A stretch of DNA of 64,000 nucleotides, from NCBI GenBank assembly GCA_022749755.1, contig CM040442.1:4748457-4812456 (forward strand). Direction: 5' to 3'. The notes under the pieces were generated by a model. The model saw nothing but the letters and a program-made list of their open reading frames with translations, had not been told where the DNA came from and ran no database searches. A program made the position numbers and the translations under genes. The DNA comes from Azadirachta indica. Taxonomy: Eukaryota > Streptophyta > Magnoliopsida > Sapindales > Meliaceae. Positions 24,201-35,678 of the stretch are shown in pieces (the stretch's first letter is position 1; every line of letters starts with the position of its first letter).

Positions 24201-24450
24201 GAGGGGTCCTCACGTGGATGAAAAGGAGCTGGTTTCTGCCCTGGTTGAAGGTCGTTTAGGTGGAGCTGGAATAGACGTGTTTGAAAATGAGCCTCATGTA
24301 CCTGAGGAACTCTTTGGTCTTGAAAATGTAGTACTTACACCACATATAGGAAGTGCAACAGTGGAAACTCGCACAAAGATGGCTGACCTTGTACTCGGGA
24401 ACTTGGAAGCACACTTTCTGAACAAACCGCTGCTTACACCTGTGGTTTAA
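21208..24450 (+). CDS. HPPR: Hydroxyphenylpyruvate/hydroxypyruvate reductase, tandem copy 1
   Basis: D-isomer-specific 2-hydroxyacid dehydrogenase that reduces 4-hydroxyphenylpyruvate or hydroxypyruvate/glyoxylate with NAD(P)H, probably in the cytosol. Exons 21208-21630 and 23932-24450 give 313 residues, exactly the length of Coleus HPPR, which it closely resembles. The nucleotide-binding loop is GLGRIG (151-156). Arg after the second strand (YYTRTEK) suggests NADPH preference. The catalytic trio typical of the family is present: Arg232 (NIGRG), Glu261 (DVFENE) and His279 (TPHIG). It is the first of three head-to-tail copies sharing one intron at the same place (after LSTK/LGAK). Its intron is the longest of the three, 2301 bp. 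The in-vivo substrate is not decidable from sequence. Confidence 0.93.
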
Positions 24451-24992
24451 TTGTTTGGTGAAGATGTGAGTTTGTAACTGATTGGAGGCTTCATCTTGCT
24501 GCTGCTGCTGTTTCGTGTAAAGAACATTGTTTCAAGAAATTGCTACAGCTTGTCTTGAACTCTTGATCAACCAAGTACTTAAAAGTTCTAAAGCAGCATG
24601 TTATGTAATTTCTCCAATCGTAGCAGCTATGTTTGAAGTTGATTTGAATTATCTTCTCTACAATTTTCAATAACAAAAATGTCTAGGTAATCAAAACATG
24701 CTTCATGCTTGAACTAATGATCAAGAAAAATTTCATCACTGCTTCATGAGCCCAAGATCTAGGTAATCCAGCATGCTTAATGCTTGAACCCATGATAGCA
24801 GAAAATATTTGTTTTAGTGCATTCAGGAATATTTTTGTAGAAATCACTTTTCCAATAAAACTGTGTAATTATAAACAAGCAAACTACTGCCACAAGAAGA
24901 CAAGCAACACTAGAAAACAAGCAAACTACTTCCACCGCTAAAACCTGCTCTTGGAATCAACTTCAATCTCCATTCTCAGAAAAACAATAAAC
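24451..24992. other. Spacer between reductase copies 1 and 2
   Basis: Contains the 3' flank of copy 1 and the 5' leader of copy 2. Near-duplicate phrases (aatccagcatgctt/aatcaaaacatgctt) around 24685-24790 suggest a small old duplication. No gene. Confidence 0.5.
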
Positions 24993-26409
24993 ATGGACAA
25001 CAAAAACAACATCGGTGTCCTCATGGCCTGCCCAATATCAACCTACCTTGAACAAGAACTGGAAAAAAGCTTCAAAGTGTTCAGGTTATGGCACCTTGAA
25101 GACAAAAACCGGATCATCAACAAGCATAAAGACTCCATTCAAGCTGTTGTTGACAGCTCTGTGGCAGGGGCAGATGCAGAACTGATTGAATCCTTGCCTA
25201 AACTGGAGATTGTTGCAACTTACAGTGTAGGATTGGACAAGATTGACTTGGCTAAGTGTAAAGAGAGGGGTATTAGAGTTGCTAACACTCCGGATGTGTT
25301 GACTGATGATGTAGCAGACTTGGCAATCGGGTTGATATTGGCAGTGTTGAGGAGGATTTGTGAGAGTGATAGGTACGTCAGAAGTGGGAAGTGGAAGAAG
25401 GGAGATTACAAATTGAGTACTAAGGTCTGTTGGTCTCTGTTTCTATACTCTTTTGCTTTCAAATTGGTAGAAATTTTGTTGGGTATGATTGACAGAATAG
25501 TTTTTATGGATCGTCTATTGCAATAAAGTGTTAAACTCTATTTGGATTGAGCTTGATTTGAGATTGAAGCTTTACCCTGCTGGGTTTGGCCAGAGACTGA
25601 AGCATTGAGCTAGAAGTCAAGCTTGAGCAGATTATGATTACTGCCTACTCTAGCTTGTTTGCATATCCTAAGCTTTATAATATGTTGTGCATCTTTCCTT
25701 TTCCTATAGTCTTCAAGCCAAAACAAAGCTTTGTGCCCATTTAGTTAAACAAAACAAGTCAAATTTCTAAGCTCCCTGTATTTTGAATTGTCTTTTATAA
25801 GCATTTGCATTCATTTGACAGTTCTCTAATTTGCGTTCTCTCAACTTTCAAATAATTTTTCTTTTGGCGGCATATTAGTTCACAGGGAAATCAGTTGGCA
25901 TTCTTGGTATGGGCAGAATAGGCACAGCAGTTGCTAAGAGAGCAGAAGCATTTAACTGTACTATTAGTTACACCTCCAGAAATGAGAAACCTAACCTAAC
26001 CTGTAAATACTATCCAAACATCATTGATTTGGCTTCAAACTGTCAGATCCTAGTTGTTGCATGCTCCCTAACAGAAGAAACTCGACAAATTGTAAACCGA
26101 CAAGTCATTGATGCATTAGGCCCCAGGGGTGTTTTCATCAACATTGGCAGAGGCCTTCTTGTTGATGAACCTGAGCTGGTTTCTGCATTGATTGAAGACA
26201 GGTTAGGTGGCGCAGGACTTGATGTGTTTGAACATGAGCCTGAAGTTCCTGAAGAGCTCTTTGGCCTTGAAAATGTAGTGCTGTTGCCTCATGTAGCAAG
26301 TGCCACAGTTGAAACTCGCAAAGCCATGGCTGATCTTGTTGTTGGAAACTTGCAGGCTCACTTTGAGAAGAAACCACTGTTAACGCCAGTGGTTGACAAT
26401 TATGTATGA
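24993..26409 (+). CDS. HPPR: Hydroxyphenylpyruvate/hydroxypyruvate reductase, tandem copy 2
   Basis: Same family and likely reaction as copy 1. Exons 24993-25424 and 25879-26409 encode 320 residues. The start is the ATG of [10 protein letters not shown], which adds three residues compared with the other copies; the frame is open upstream but without an ATG. The binding loop reads GMGRIG, and Arg235, Glu264 and His282 keep the catalytic trio. After the catalytic His the motif is HVAS, where copies 1 and 3 have HIGS/HVGS. The C-terminus runs on as DNYV after TPVV, so it is four residues longer. The stop region has been tandemly duplicated (see the 102-bp repeat). The intron is short (454 bp). 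Confidence 0.92.
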
Positions 26410-26582
26410 AAAAACCTGCAACGTTAAATTTAATCTTGTTTGCTCTTGTTATAAACTTTGATGATTTGTGTTATGGAACTGTTAACGCCAGTGTTTGATA
26501 ATTATGTATGAAAAAACCTGCAACGTTAAATTTAATCTTGTTTGCTCTTGTTAGAAACTTTGATGATTTGTGTTATGGAACT
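26379..26582 (+). repeat. 102-bp tandem duplication across the stop codon of reductase copy 2
   Basis: Units 26379-26480 and 26481-26582 are nearly identical, differing at only a few bases (for example GTGGTTGACAAT versus GTGTTTGATAAT). Unit 1 contains the last codons and the stop of copy 2; unit 2 repeats them as 3' UTR. The period is a multiple of three. The similarity indicates a recent event. Confidence 0.92.
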
Positions 26583-27083
26583 TTCCTACTTTGCAATAAT
26601 AAGATCATTAACAAGTTGTTAGCATTTTTTAACAACATTTTCGATTATAAACATAATTTTAATTTCTGTATTCGAATTTCGCTCACAATGGTAGATATTG
26701 AGTGTGGGTTAATTTTTTAAAAAAAATATATGATTTGAAGTCAAATGAAAGATAAGGACAAGGAAAAACTCAATTAAAGATTATTAATTTAGAATCTATT
26801 TCCAAAAATATTCAGGTAATGCATTCTGACGTGCATTCTAATAAAAGTGTCTGAAATGAGGATTTTATTGTCATAAATCAACCATATGCGAATGTCACTG
26901 TATTTACGCTTTATTCTAAGTACCTATTTGTAATTGTATTTTCTTCACACTTAAAACGTTGCCGTTTCTTCCTTGACACCAACCCAAAAAAGTGAAAGCC
27001 TCTATCTTAAAGCCGATGACCACGACCATAAGAACTCGGTTTCAGAAATCCCTCTTCATTTTACAAATTAAATAATTGAAAAA
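26583..27083. other. Spacer between reductase copies 2 and 3
   Basis: AT-rich 3' flank of copy 2 and 5' leader of copy 3. No open frame with recognisable content. Confidence 0.55.
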
Positions 27084-29248
27084 ATGGAGAAAATAGGTGT
27101 ACTGATAACGACCCCAATGTTTAATTACCTTGAACAAGAACTCTCAACCCGCTTCAATCTCTTCAAACTATGGACTCAACCCTGCAAGACCAAATTTTTT
27201 CAAGAGAATTCAAGTTACATCAAAGCAGTAGTGGGCAACACAAAATTTGGGGCTGATGCAGAGCTGATAGAGTCACTGCCAAACCTGGAGATAGTGGCAA
27301 CTTACAGTGTTGGGTTGGACAAGATTGACTTAAACAAGTGTAAAGACAAGGGTGTTAGAGTTGTTAACACTCCTGATGTCTTGACTGATGACGTGGCAGA
27401 CGTGGCTGTTGGATTGGTCTTGGCGGTTCTGAGAAGGGTTTGTGAGTGTGATGGATTTGTCAAGTCTGGAAAGTGGAAAAATGGAGACTTTGGATTGGGA
27501 GCTAAGGTTTGTGATCTGGGTTCTTTGGTTTTTGGTCGTTGGTTTATTGTTGCTGATATTCTAGTATGAATGCCTTAGGAAAGTTTGCATTTTTTGAGTT
27601 ATTTGATTTGTCGTGATGCCACAGTTAAGCTTTTGTTGCTTTAGTGTCTATATGTTCTCATAAGTCTGGTTCATGAATGCATTCTTTATATATGCAAAAT
27701 TATCTTTATCTGTGATAGTTTTGGATTGATTGATTTCTATGACATTGTGCAATTGAATCTCCTTGTTTGCAATTTTCTGTGTTTTTGGCCTGTGAAAATC
27801 TGTTTAATCACTGATTTTGGAAATTTTTACCCTTGGTGATCTTAGTTAAGGCTGAGGTAGCATCAAAGCTCAAATTTGCAATTCCCTATTTTGCAATTTT
27901 TAGATTTATAGACTTTTAGGAATAACATCATTATGTAGGTCTTGTAAGTCACAGATTACGGGGTGAAAGTAAACTGTATTCTATATTTCAACATCCAAAA
28001 AGGTTTAAGATGGATTCAGCGGAGTAACAAGCTGAAATTTTGTTCGGTTTCATGTGACTTTACCAATGTTTAACTACATTGGATTATATTTAGCAGAGCT
28101 GCTGCCTTAGAAGAAGATTGACTTCTCTGCATAGTCGATACTTTAGCTTAAATAGGGGGTATACTGATTATCAACAAATCACAGCTTAAGATTATTCCAT
28201 GATCATTGTAATAACATGACGAATAATTTTATAATTCTCTTTATTTTCATTCCCTTCATATGAAAATTATTTGTTAGAAGTTTGAACTCCAAATTAGAAA
28301 TCTTATTTGGAAAGGCTAAAGAGATAGAGAGATTGAATACACTGATATTTTTTCAGTGGCAGAAATGTGTCCAGGCTAATTGGATAGAAACTAACATATT
28401 TGTCTTTTCCTGTCAGATCAGTAGAAGATGCACAACCACATTGTACTGGGGAGTTCAAAAAACTGAAGACCATATGAACTAGATGAGACAAGTTAATGTC
28501 AATTAACTACCAAACAAAGAATCTTTTATGCATAGGAAGCCCCCTTCTGCAAAGTCTAAAAGATAAAGTTAACAGACATAAAATTGTAGAAATGAAGTCA
28601 ATGCGGAATATACTGGGACTGTTGATGTACATTCCACTTCTCGTGAAGCTAATTTACTATTTAATTCATTTAATACTTCCATTTGTTTTTCCTTTTTGAA
28701 GTTTAATTATCTGTTTTCTTCTCTTTCAGTTGAGTGGTAAATCAGTTGGAATTCTTGGGTTGGGCAGGATTGGATTAGCAATTGCAAAGAGACTAGAAGC
28801 TTTTGGTTGCTCAGTTAGTTACAACTCCAGGTCACAGAAACCACACGCAAATTATAAGTACTACGCAAACATTGTTGACTTGGCCACCAATTCACGAATC
28901 CTTATTGTGGCCTGTGCTCTGACAGAAGAAACTCATCAGATTGTCAATCGTAAAGTCCTTGATGCATTAGGTCCAAATGGCATTCTTGTCAACATTGGAC
29001 GGGGTGCACACATAGATGAACCAGAGCTGGTTTCTGCATTGCTGGAAGGAAGATTGGCTGGAGCCGGGCTTGATGTATATGAAAATGAGCCTGAGGTTCC
29101 TGAACAATTGCTAGGCCTTAATAATGTAGTACTCTTGCCACATGTGGGAAGTGATACAGAGGAAACCTGCAAGGCAATGGCGGACCTTGTAATCAAAAAC
29201 TTGGAGGCGCACTTCAGTAACAGACCCCTGTTGACTCCAGTCATATGA
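27084..29248 (+). CDS. HPPR: Hydroxyphenylpyruvate/hydroxypyruvate reductase, tandem copy 3
   Basis: Third member of the tandem array. Exons 27084-27506 and 28730-29248 encode 313 residues. GLGRIG is at 151-156, the NADPH-type SRSQKP follows the second strand, and catalytic Arg232, Glu261 and His279 are all present. It is the most diverged copy near the C-terminus: the motif that reads SATVETR in copies 1 and 2 is SDTEETC here. At the end of exon 1 LSTK is replaced by LGAK, and exon 2 starts with Leu instead of Phe. The single intron (1223 bp) is at the identical position. All sites needed for catalysis look intact, so a different substrate range is possible but unproven. Confidence 0.93.
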
Positions 29249-29734
29249 TATTGTGAAGAAGGTATGAGAAATTTCATTGGGGTAGTCTTAAGCTGGAATG
29301 TCAATTTCATTAGCATTCTTTAAACAATCTCTACAGTCCTGGAAGGTTGATTCATGCATTAATAACAGCTTAGCATGTTATTCTTGTTGTCTGCCTGATT
29401 CAATGAACCTCCATGAATGCTCAATTCATTCAACTTTCTGGAAAATTTTCTCCCATTAGATTATTGCTTCTTGACTTGCTTTATTTATTTTTACTTAAAC
29501 CCGTATTGGATTTCCTAATATGGTTAGGAATTATATTTTATTAAATGCTATCTTAATTTAGGGCCTTGAAGATATGAAAAACCCAATTGAAACGATGTGA
29601 TTAGGGCCTTGAAGAAACATGAAAAACCCAACTGAAATGATGTGACTTAGGGTTGACAATTTCAATATCATTGATGGTTACAAATAATTGATCCCACATT
29701 ATCTTTCTGTTCACATTTCTCTCTTAACCGCGAA
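29249..29734. other. 3' flank of reductase copy 3 and spacer
   Basis: Contains the likely 3' UTR and an imperfect 43-bp tandem duplication at about 29561-29650 (GGGCCTTGAAGA... repeated). No gene. Confidence 0.55.
29561..29650. repeat. Imperfect 43-bp tandem duplication
   Basis: GGGCCTTGAAGA starts at 29561 and again at 29604. Each is followed by ATGAAAAACCCAA, TGAAA and GATGTGA in the same order, with a 3-bp insertion in the second copy. Confidence 0.85.
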
Positions 29735-30133
29735 ATGAACTCAATGAAGAGAATGAAGATAAAGCAAATGAAAATATTGAAAGAAAATGGAAAAGCAGGA
29801 CCAACCAGGTTATCATATTTACAAATTGAGGCATTGTACATGCACCTTCAGGACATTACAAACAAGGCTCTAAATCACATAGGAAAATACCAACATACCC
29901 ATGTGGCCGATGTCCATGTGTCTCCTCCCCTTGATGCAGTTTTCTCCCTCCTCTCTATTGCCCCGTTTCATAATCCATGCACATATGAGACATTCATTGA
30001 ACTCATGAAAAAAGACATAAAGGTAAAGAACGAAGAAGAAAATCGGGAAGCTCTTTTTATCTTCATCTGTCTTTCTCTAGAACTTTTCCTTACACCCAAA
30101 CAAAGACTGGACATCAATGACTGGTGCGAGTAG
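29735..30133 (+). CDS. Possible hypothetical protein, antisense to the LC8 gene 3' end
   Basis: An ATG-started frame of 132 codons in a single exon. The product starts Lys/Met-rich, then has a mixed helical-looking body and ends DINDWCE. I recognise no domain. Its last 20 bp overlap the terminal codons of the LC8 dynein light chain on the other strand, and the rest would lie across that gene's expected 3' UTR. It may therefore be a chance frame. Codon content is less skewed than in the surrounding spacers, which is the only positive sign. Confidence 0.25.
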   Translation: MNSMKRMKIKQMKILKENGKAGPTRLSYLQIEALYMHLQDITNKALNHIGKYQHTHVADVHVSPPLDAVFSLLSIAPFHNPCTYETFIELMKKDIKVKNEEENREALFIFICLSLELFLTPKQRLDINDWCE

Positions 30134-30530
30134 ATGAACCTTTGAAGATGAGAAACTTGAGAGTCTCCAATTGAAAATATATGAATGTCCCCTCAGTGTG
30201 CGTGAAGAAACAACCAAACTTTGATCCCACTACACATTGCCATCCTCCCCCATATCTGTTGTCAAACTCCTGCCAAATTTCATTACCAGAAAAGAGTCAG
30301 CAAAAACTTCATGGAAGCTTCTCTTCTATTAAATGACATATCAAATAAGCAGAAAAATTAAACTTATCTGTTGAGAGAAGAAAAAGTGGAACCTTTTTTA
30401 TATGGGCAGCAATGGATTTGCAATCAAAGACATCATAGAGGTCAAGAGCTTGAGAAGCAGAAGCCATAGCCTGGATCTGCATCTTCATGGGCATGTCAGT
30501 ATCTTCAATCAAAGCTTTCCCTTCCAACAT
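30114..30530 (-). CDS. Dynein light chain, LC8/DYNLL type
   Basis: Small dimeric hub protein that binds short linear motifs in many partners. Flowering plants lack dynein heavy chains, so here it acts outside dynein. Exon 1 is 30393-30530 (46 codons, ending AAHIKK); exon 2 is 30114-30269 and starts EFDNRYGGGWQCVVG. Together they encode 97 residues, typical of the family. Conserved LC8 features are present: MQIQAM, A..ALD, KSIAAHIKK.FD..YG..W.C.VG and the terminal strand FTHTEGTFIYFQL...KFLIFKG. The intron after HIKK is 123 bp. The second exon is too short to stand out as an open frame and was found by continuing the family match. The tail SSTRTSH is a short extension. Confidence 0.94.
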
Positions 30531-33500
30531 CTTCTCTCAAAACTGTGAAAAGAAGGACAAAAACCTAGTTGGTAAATGATATGAACTATCTATGTAACTT
30601 GCTCTTATCTTCAGAGCCCAGAAAAGATTCTCTCCTTTTCTCTCAACCTCTTGTGTGCTTTTTTTTTTCTGCCAAGAGGTGGAGCATATCTAGAAAAGGC
30701 ACAGACTTAAATATAAAAAAAAGAAGCCAAAACCCAGGAACCTCTCTCTTCCAAATGTAAAGGAATGGGAGAGTCTTACAAAATGAAACAATGGTAGGCT
30801 GGCACATAGACCAATTTTGAATTTTCTGACCTCTTCTCTCTTTGTTTGAGTCATAGTCATGTGGATAAAGATAGTAAAGATATAAAGCTGATGAGGCTCC
30901 AAATAAGTCCAACCTTACTTGTATTTTACTATATATGGTCGCCATTATTATCTTTCTTTACTAACTCATTTTGAGGACATTATTTTTTATTTCCTGAGAT
31001 TATCTACTTTTAGGAAAAGGTGATGAACAATAATAAATTATTCTTTTTCTTCAACCAACATTCAAACCTGGACTCAATACTAAGAATTTAACCGTCCATT
31101 TTTTGTATGTATCTTTTGAAAGTGAATGTATATCAATAGACCAAATTTTCAATTTTGCATTTTACTAAATTTTTGCGTCAGCATCATGGTTTTCGCATTC
31201 ATTCAATTCAGGTCTGCATCTTGTTAAAAATATCAGTAAGATATTTTATCTTTGGTGCTGAAAAATCAATGAGATTCCATGAAAATGATATGATGATTTT
31301 CTCTCATTATCCGAAATGTAGAATAATAAAAGATAAACCACAAGTTAGATTGTAGCAGAGCATGACCCTTAGAACCTGAATACATATTATTTCTCAGTAT
31401 ATAGGTTTGAAAACTAGAAGAAAATGCCTTGTCTTTCACATTTTCATTATATTTTTCTATTTCATTCTTAAAAGTTTTCATCTAGTCTATGTAACATGAA
31501 ACTATAATTTTCAACTTTGTAAATGATAATGTAACTACAGCAAGGCAAAAATAATTGTCAAGCTCATGAAATTACAAAAGAAAATATATACATACAACTC
31601 ATAGTTTGCTGGAAACAGAGAAATCCCAATGAGTCTCTTAAAGAGAATATATCAACTATATGTATTATTTTATTTTTCAAGAAATACTGGCACTCATAAC
31701 ACACACCCTTATTTAATTGAGAGAAACCAGAATTTATATAACAAGTTGTTTCGTATCATATTCTTAAAGCTATTTTATATTTATGAAAAGCAAAATTGAT
31801 AAAAAAAAAAAAATGGTAAGATATGCTGTGATCAAGTCTTTTCACCTTTTTGTGAAAAATCATCTCTTCATACAATACCAAACATGTTGTTTATATTTTT
31901 ATTTTTAGATTAAAAAATAATTTGATTTTAATCTAAATTTTTTATTTAGGCAAGATAATAGATTTAGACTTCTATTATTTATTAACACCCGTATATGGTG
32001 GTGAAATTGTGTAGTCCCAATCAACGTCACTATAATTTGAATAAATTTAGCATTAATTTTAGTCATAAATTTGTCATTTCTTTAACAGATGGAAGACAAA
32101 AAAAAAAAAATTTGAAAAGAAAGAACATTCATTATCCTCTACTTTTTTAGTTAATATTCAATTATTTTTTATATTTTTTCTAATATTCAATCACTTATTG
32201 ATTTTTTTTATTTTATCTTTCAGTTTAATTAGTTTACAAAATAGTAAAATAAAAAATATTTAAAATATCAATATATAAAATCAAAATTTTAAAAAATAAG
32301 GAGACATTTTAAAAAATATAAAAAGTAACAGAACATCAGCTCCAAAAAACAGTGGATCCGAGCATTCTTCCCTTTGAAAATGGTTTATTCATCTACAAAA
32401 ATTGCAAGGATAATAAATTGATTTTGGAATTGACAAAAAGAAATAAGTAATGGACTTGTCGATTTCTTACTGAAATGGACCAAGTGGCCCACTTCTGTTG
32501 TCTTCATCACCATCTCTGTTTGTCGTCAACTAGATTTTAATTCAACCCCACAATAGTTTTACAATGCTTTTTTTTTTTCTATTATTATTTGTAAAACATG
32601 CTCAATGCTTTTTTTTTTTTAATTTATGATAATAATTAGCGAATACTAGAAAATAATTTTTTTGGGTGCAAAGTGAAGAAGACATCCATTGTTGTATAAT
32701 AATAACAACAACAACAATAATAATAATAATAAATTGAATATAGCTCCAAATCAAAGTTTGAATTTCTAACTCTTAAAAAAATGAAGGTTCTACTAGAACT
32801 CTCATTTTTTTTTTAACGTATACACTGCATATTTAACTTCAATTCACTTATTTTTATTGTATAATTTTTTTAAAAAAAAGTAATATATAAAATATTATAT
32901 GTACATTTTAAAATAATTACATGATAAAAATTATAAAACAAAACCCTCTTGCAATAATGCAATTATAATATAAAGTTTAAAACAATTTTGCTTCTTAATA
33001 TTATATCAAACAATATTTTAATGATATCATAAATAAGATCATGAACCACTGAAAATGGTTCAGTGGTTCAAGATTCTTTGATATAAGGTTTCAACTGTTC
33101 TATTATTTAGTGATAGAAGATAATAATATTTATAAACCCAAATAACAAATAATAAATATTTATAATATTTATATTGTCATTTTCCACAAGTAGTAAACAA
33201 CAAGAAGAAAATTAAATAGAGTATCAATCCGAGTTAGGTGCTTTGTCAAAACCCACTAAACAACACACTACAATTTGTGCATTTAATATTAATATTGTCT
33301 AAAACAATTTTAAATCACATAAATGTTTTTAATTAAATTATCTTTTATTTATTGAATTTTTCTTGAACATTGATTATATTTGAAGAATATTTTTTAAAAC
33401 ACTTATAAAAATAATTTTATAAAAACAACTTTTACTTGGAAATATTTCTATAATATTTTCAGTTATATTTTATATACTTTTTAATAATTTAGTGGAAAAT

Positions 33501-34046
33501 TATTGATAAATATGTGCAATTTTTTTATTATTATTATTTTAAAATGCATATGTCAGCAATGAAAAAAGTTTCTAACTTTTAAGTAATTATAAATTTATTT
33601 AACAAAATTGTAACCGCATTTATATAATAGAACATATGCTGCTGCCGACACTTATTCCCGAAGCTAAGGTCTGGATTCAGGCTAGGACCAAACCTACTGC
33701 GAAAGAACTAATAATAAATGTTTTCTGTTGACACTCCTTTTTGTTGCTCTGCTAAAGCTCAACGTGCATTTGCTTTATCATTGGCTGCTGATTACTCTGT
33801 TCTTCTTGCACTCTGTTGTCCTACGACGGAGAAAGAGGAGGAAACAGAGAAAGTAAAAATTCTGGGTGTGTTACTTAATTTTCTGAGTTCAGCCACTTCT
33901 TCGTAAGTGTAAAACCCGGTTGAATACTGTTTTCGGGTCTTGTTCGAGTAAAAATTTGCAAAATTTGCTTCATTTTGGCACTGAATTTCGTTGCATAATT
34001 TGTTTTGTTTTTGGCATCCTCCTCATTCACACACAAGCTTTAGAAA
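30531..34046. other. 3.5-kb intergenic region, AT-rich
   Basis: Divergent spacer between LC8 and the LEA_2 gene. It contains the LC8 5' flank, long AT-rich stretches, AAT/AAC triplet repeats at about 32697-32731, and near its right end a 5'-leader-like segment with a 62-codon upstream frame (33718-33906). No gene is supported; 31.0-33.6 kb shows nothing coding on either strand. Confidence 0.55.
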
Positions 34047-35678
34047 ATGATGCTGTCAACAAAATCCGAGTCTGATATCACAAGTTTGGCGCCATCATCG
34101 CCATCAAGATCACCAAAACGTCCTTTATACTATGTGCAGAGTCCTTCAAGGGATTCTCATGATGGAGACAAGTCTTTTTCGATGCAACCAAGCCCTATGG
34201 AGTCACCTTCACACCCATCTTTTGGCCGCCACTCGAGAAACTCTTCTGCCAGCAGGTTTTCGGGTATTTTCCGGTCGTCGTCGGGGAGGAAAGGGACCAA
34301 AAAAAGGAATGATAAGGGGTGGCCCGAGTGTAATGTGATATTAGAGGAAGGAAAGTATGATGAGTTTGAAGATAAGGCTTTTACCAGACGGTTTCAGGCT
34401 TTAATGGGTATTTTGAGTTTTGTTGTTTTGTTTACTGTATTTTGCTTGATTATTTGGGGCGCTAGCAGGCCTTACAAAGCAGAGATTGCTGTCAAGGTAC
34501 GCAGATTTTCTTTGTTCATTTGTGATTTTTTGTACGTTAATTTTGAAAATGAGAGTGCATGGAATGTAGGTTCTAGTGTCTGTAAGAATCTTTGAACTAT
34601 GTTGACAATCTTCAGATTGAATCTGCAATTGAGCTTGTTAGTCGAAATGAGGCAATCGCGTCAGCAGAGAGATGAGATTGTCTAAAAACCAATAGTATAG
34701 GAATCAGAGCAAAAGCTTAAGCAGATTTGTGTTTGACTAGAATTCTGAAGAAAGCTGGGTTTCTCCATGCAGTTGTTTCAATCGTTTGTTTGAGTAGAAT
34801 TGGTGGAACAACTAAACTGGCAATGCATTTATTTCGATTGTTTGATTATGTAGAAATGGACGATTTGCATAGCCTGATTGGCAATTTCAGTTTAATTTAG
34901 ATATTTCTTTTCAATTCAATTACTTTAGGCTCATGAAAAGCTTTGACTATGTTTAGGAGAAATATAGAATGAAATGCATATGATTGAAAAATGGGGATGT
35001 TTGAGGCTCATATGAAATAAAAACAAATAGATTTCTTTTTTGTATAATGAAATATGTTCATATGAATTATTGATTTCTATCTCTGCCTAAAGGAAATGTG
35101 ATACTTGCAGAGCTTGTTACCGCATAACTTCTATATAGGTGAGGGTTCAGACTCCACTGGGGTTCCAACAAAGATGGTAACAGTGAATAGCACATTGAAG
35201 ATAAATGTATACAACCCTGCTACAATATTTGGCATTCATGTTAGTTCCTCGCCCATCGATCTTGTCTACTCAGAGATCGTCGTTGCAACTGGTCAGGTGA
35301 TAATACGTTGTCCCAAACATGTGTAAGAAATGTAAATTCTGTTGTAATGTGTTCATTGGTTAAGCAAACTTGTAATCTTGCAACTATGATTGCTTACAGT
35401 TGAAGAAGTACTATCAGCCAAGAAAAAGTCATCGAACAGTGTCGGTGATCCTCCAAGGAAATAAGGTTCCACTGTATGGAGCTGGATCAGGTTTAACAGT
35501 TTCTCAAACTGGAGGTGAAGTTCCATTGACATTGAAGTTTGGAATTCGGTCAAGAGGAGAAGTTGTGGGAAAGCTGGTGAAGACAACACACAGAAAGCAA
35601 ATCTCCTGCTCTTTAGTCATTGATATTCTCAGCAATAAACCCATCAAGTTCAAGAAAAGTTCATGCACATATGAGTGA
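34047..35678 (+). CDS. LEA_2-domain (NDR1/HIN1-like group) single-pass membrane protein
   Basis: Plant membrane protein of unknown biochemical role. Exons 34047-34496, 35111-35296 and 35400-35678 encode 304 residues. The N-terminal cytosolic part is Ser/Pro-rich with basic patches and the family motif RPLYYVQSPSRDSHDGDK. One hydrophobic segment (LMGILSFVVLFTVFCLIIWG, about residues 117-136) is followed by the extracytoplasmic LEA_2 domain: NFYIGEGSD.TGVPTKM, NVYNPATIFGIHVSS, YSEIVVATGQLKKYYQPRKS and VPLYGAGSGL. This arrangement matches Arabidopsis proteins annotated as LEA hydroxyproline-rich glycoproteins. The first Met is doubled, so the start could be one codon later. A 62-codon upstream frame lies 140 bp before the ATG. 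Confidence 0.92.
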
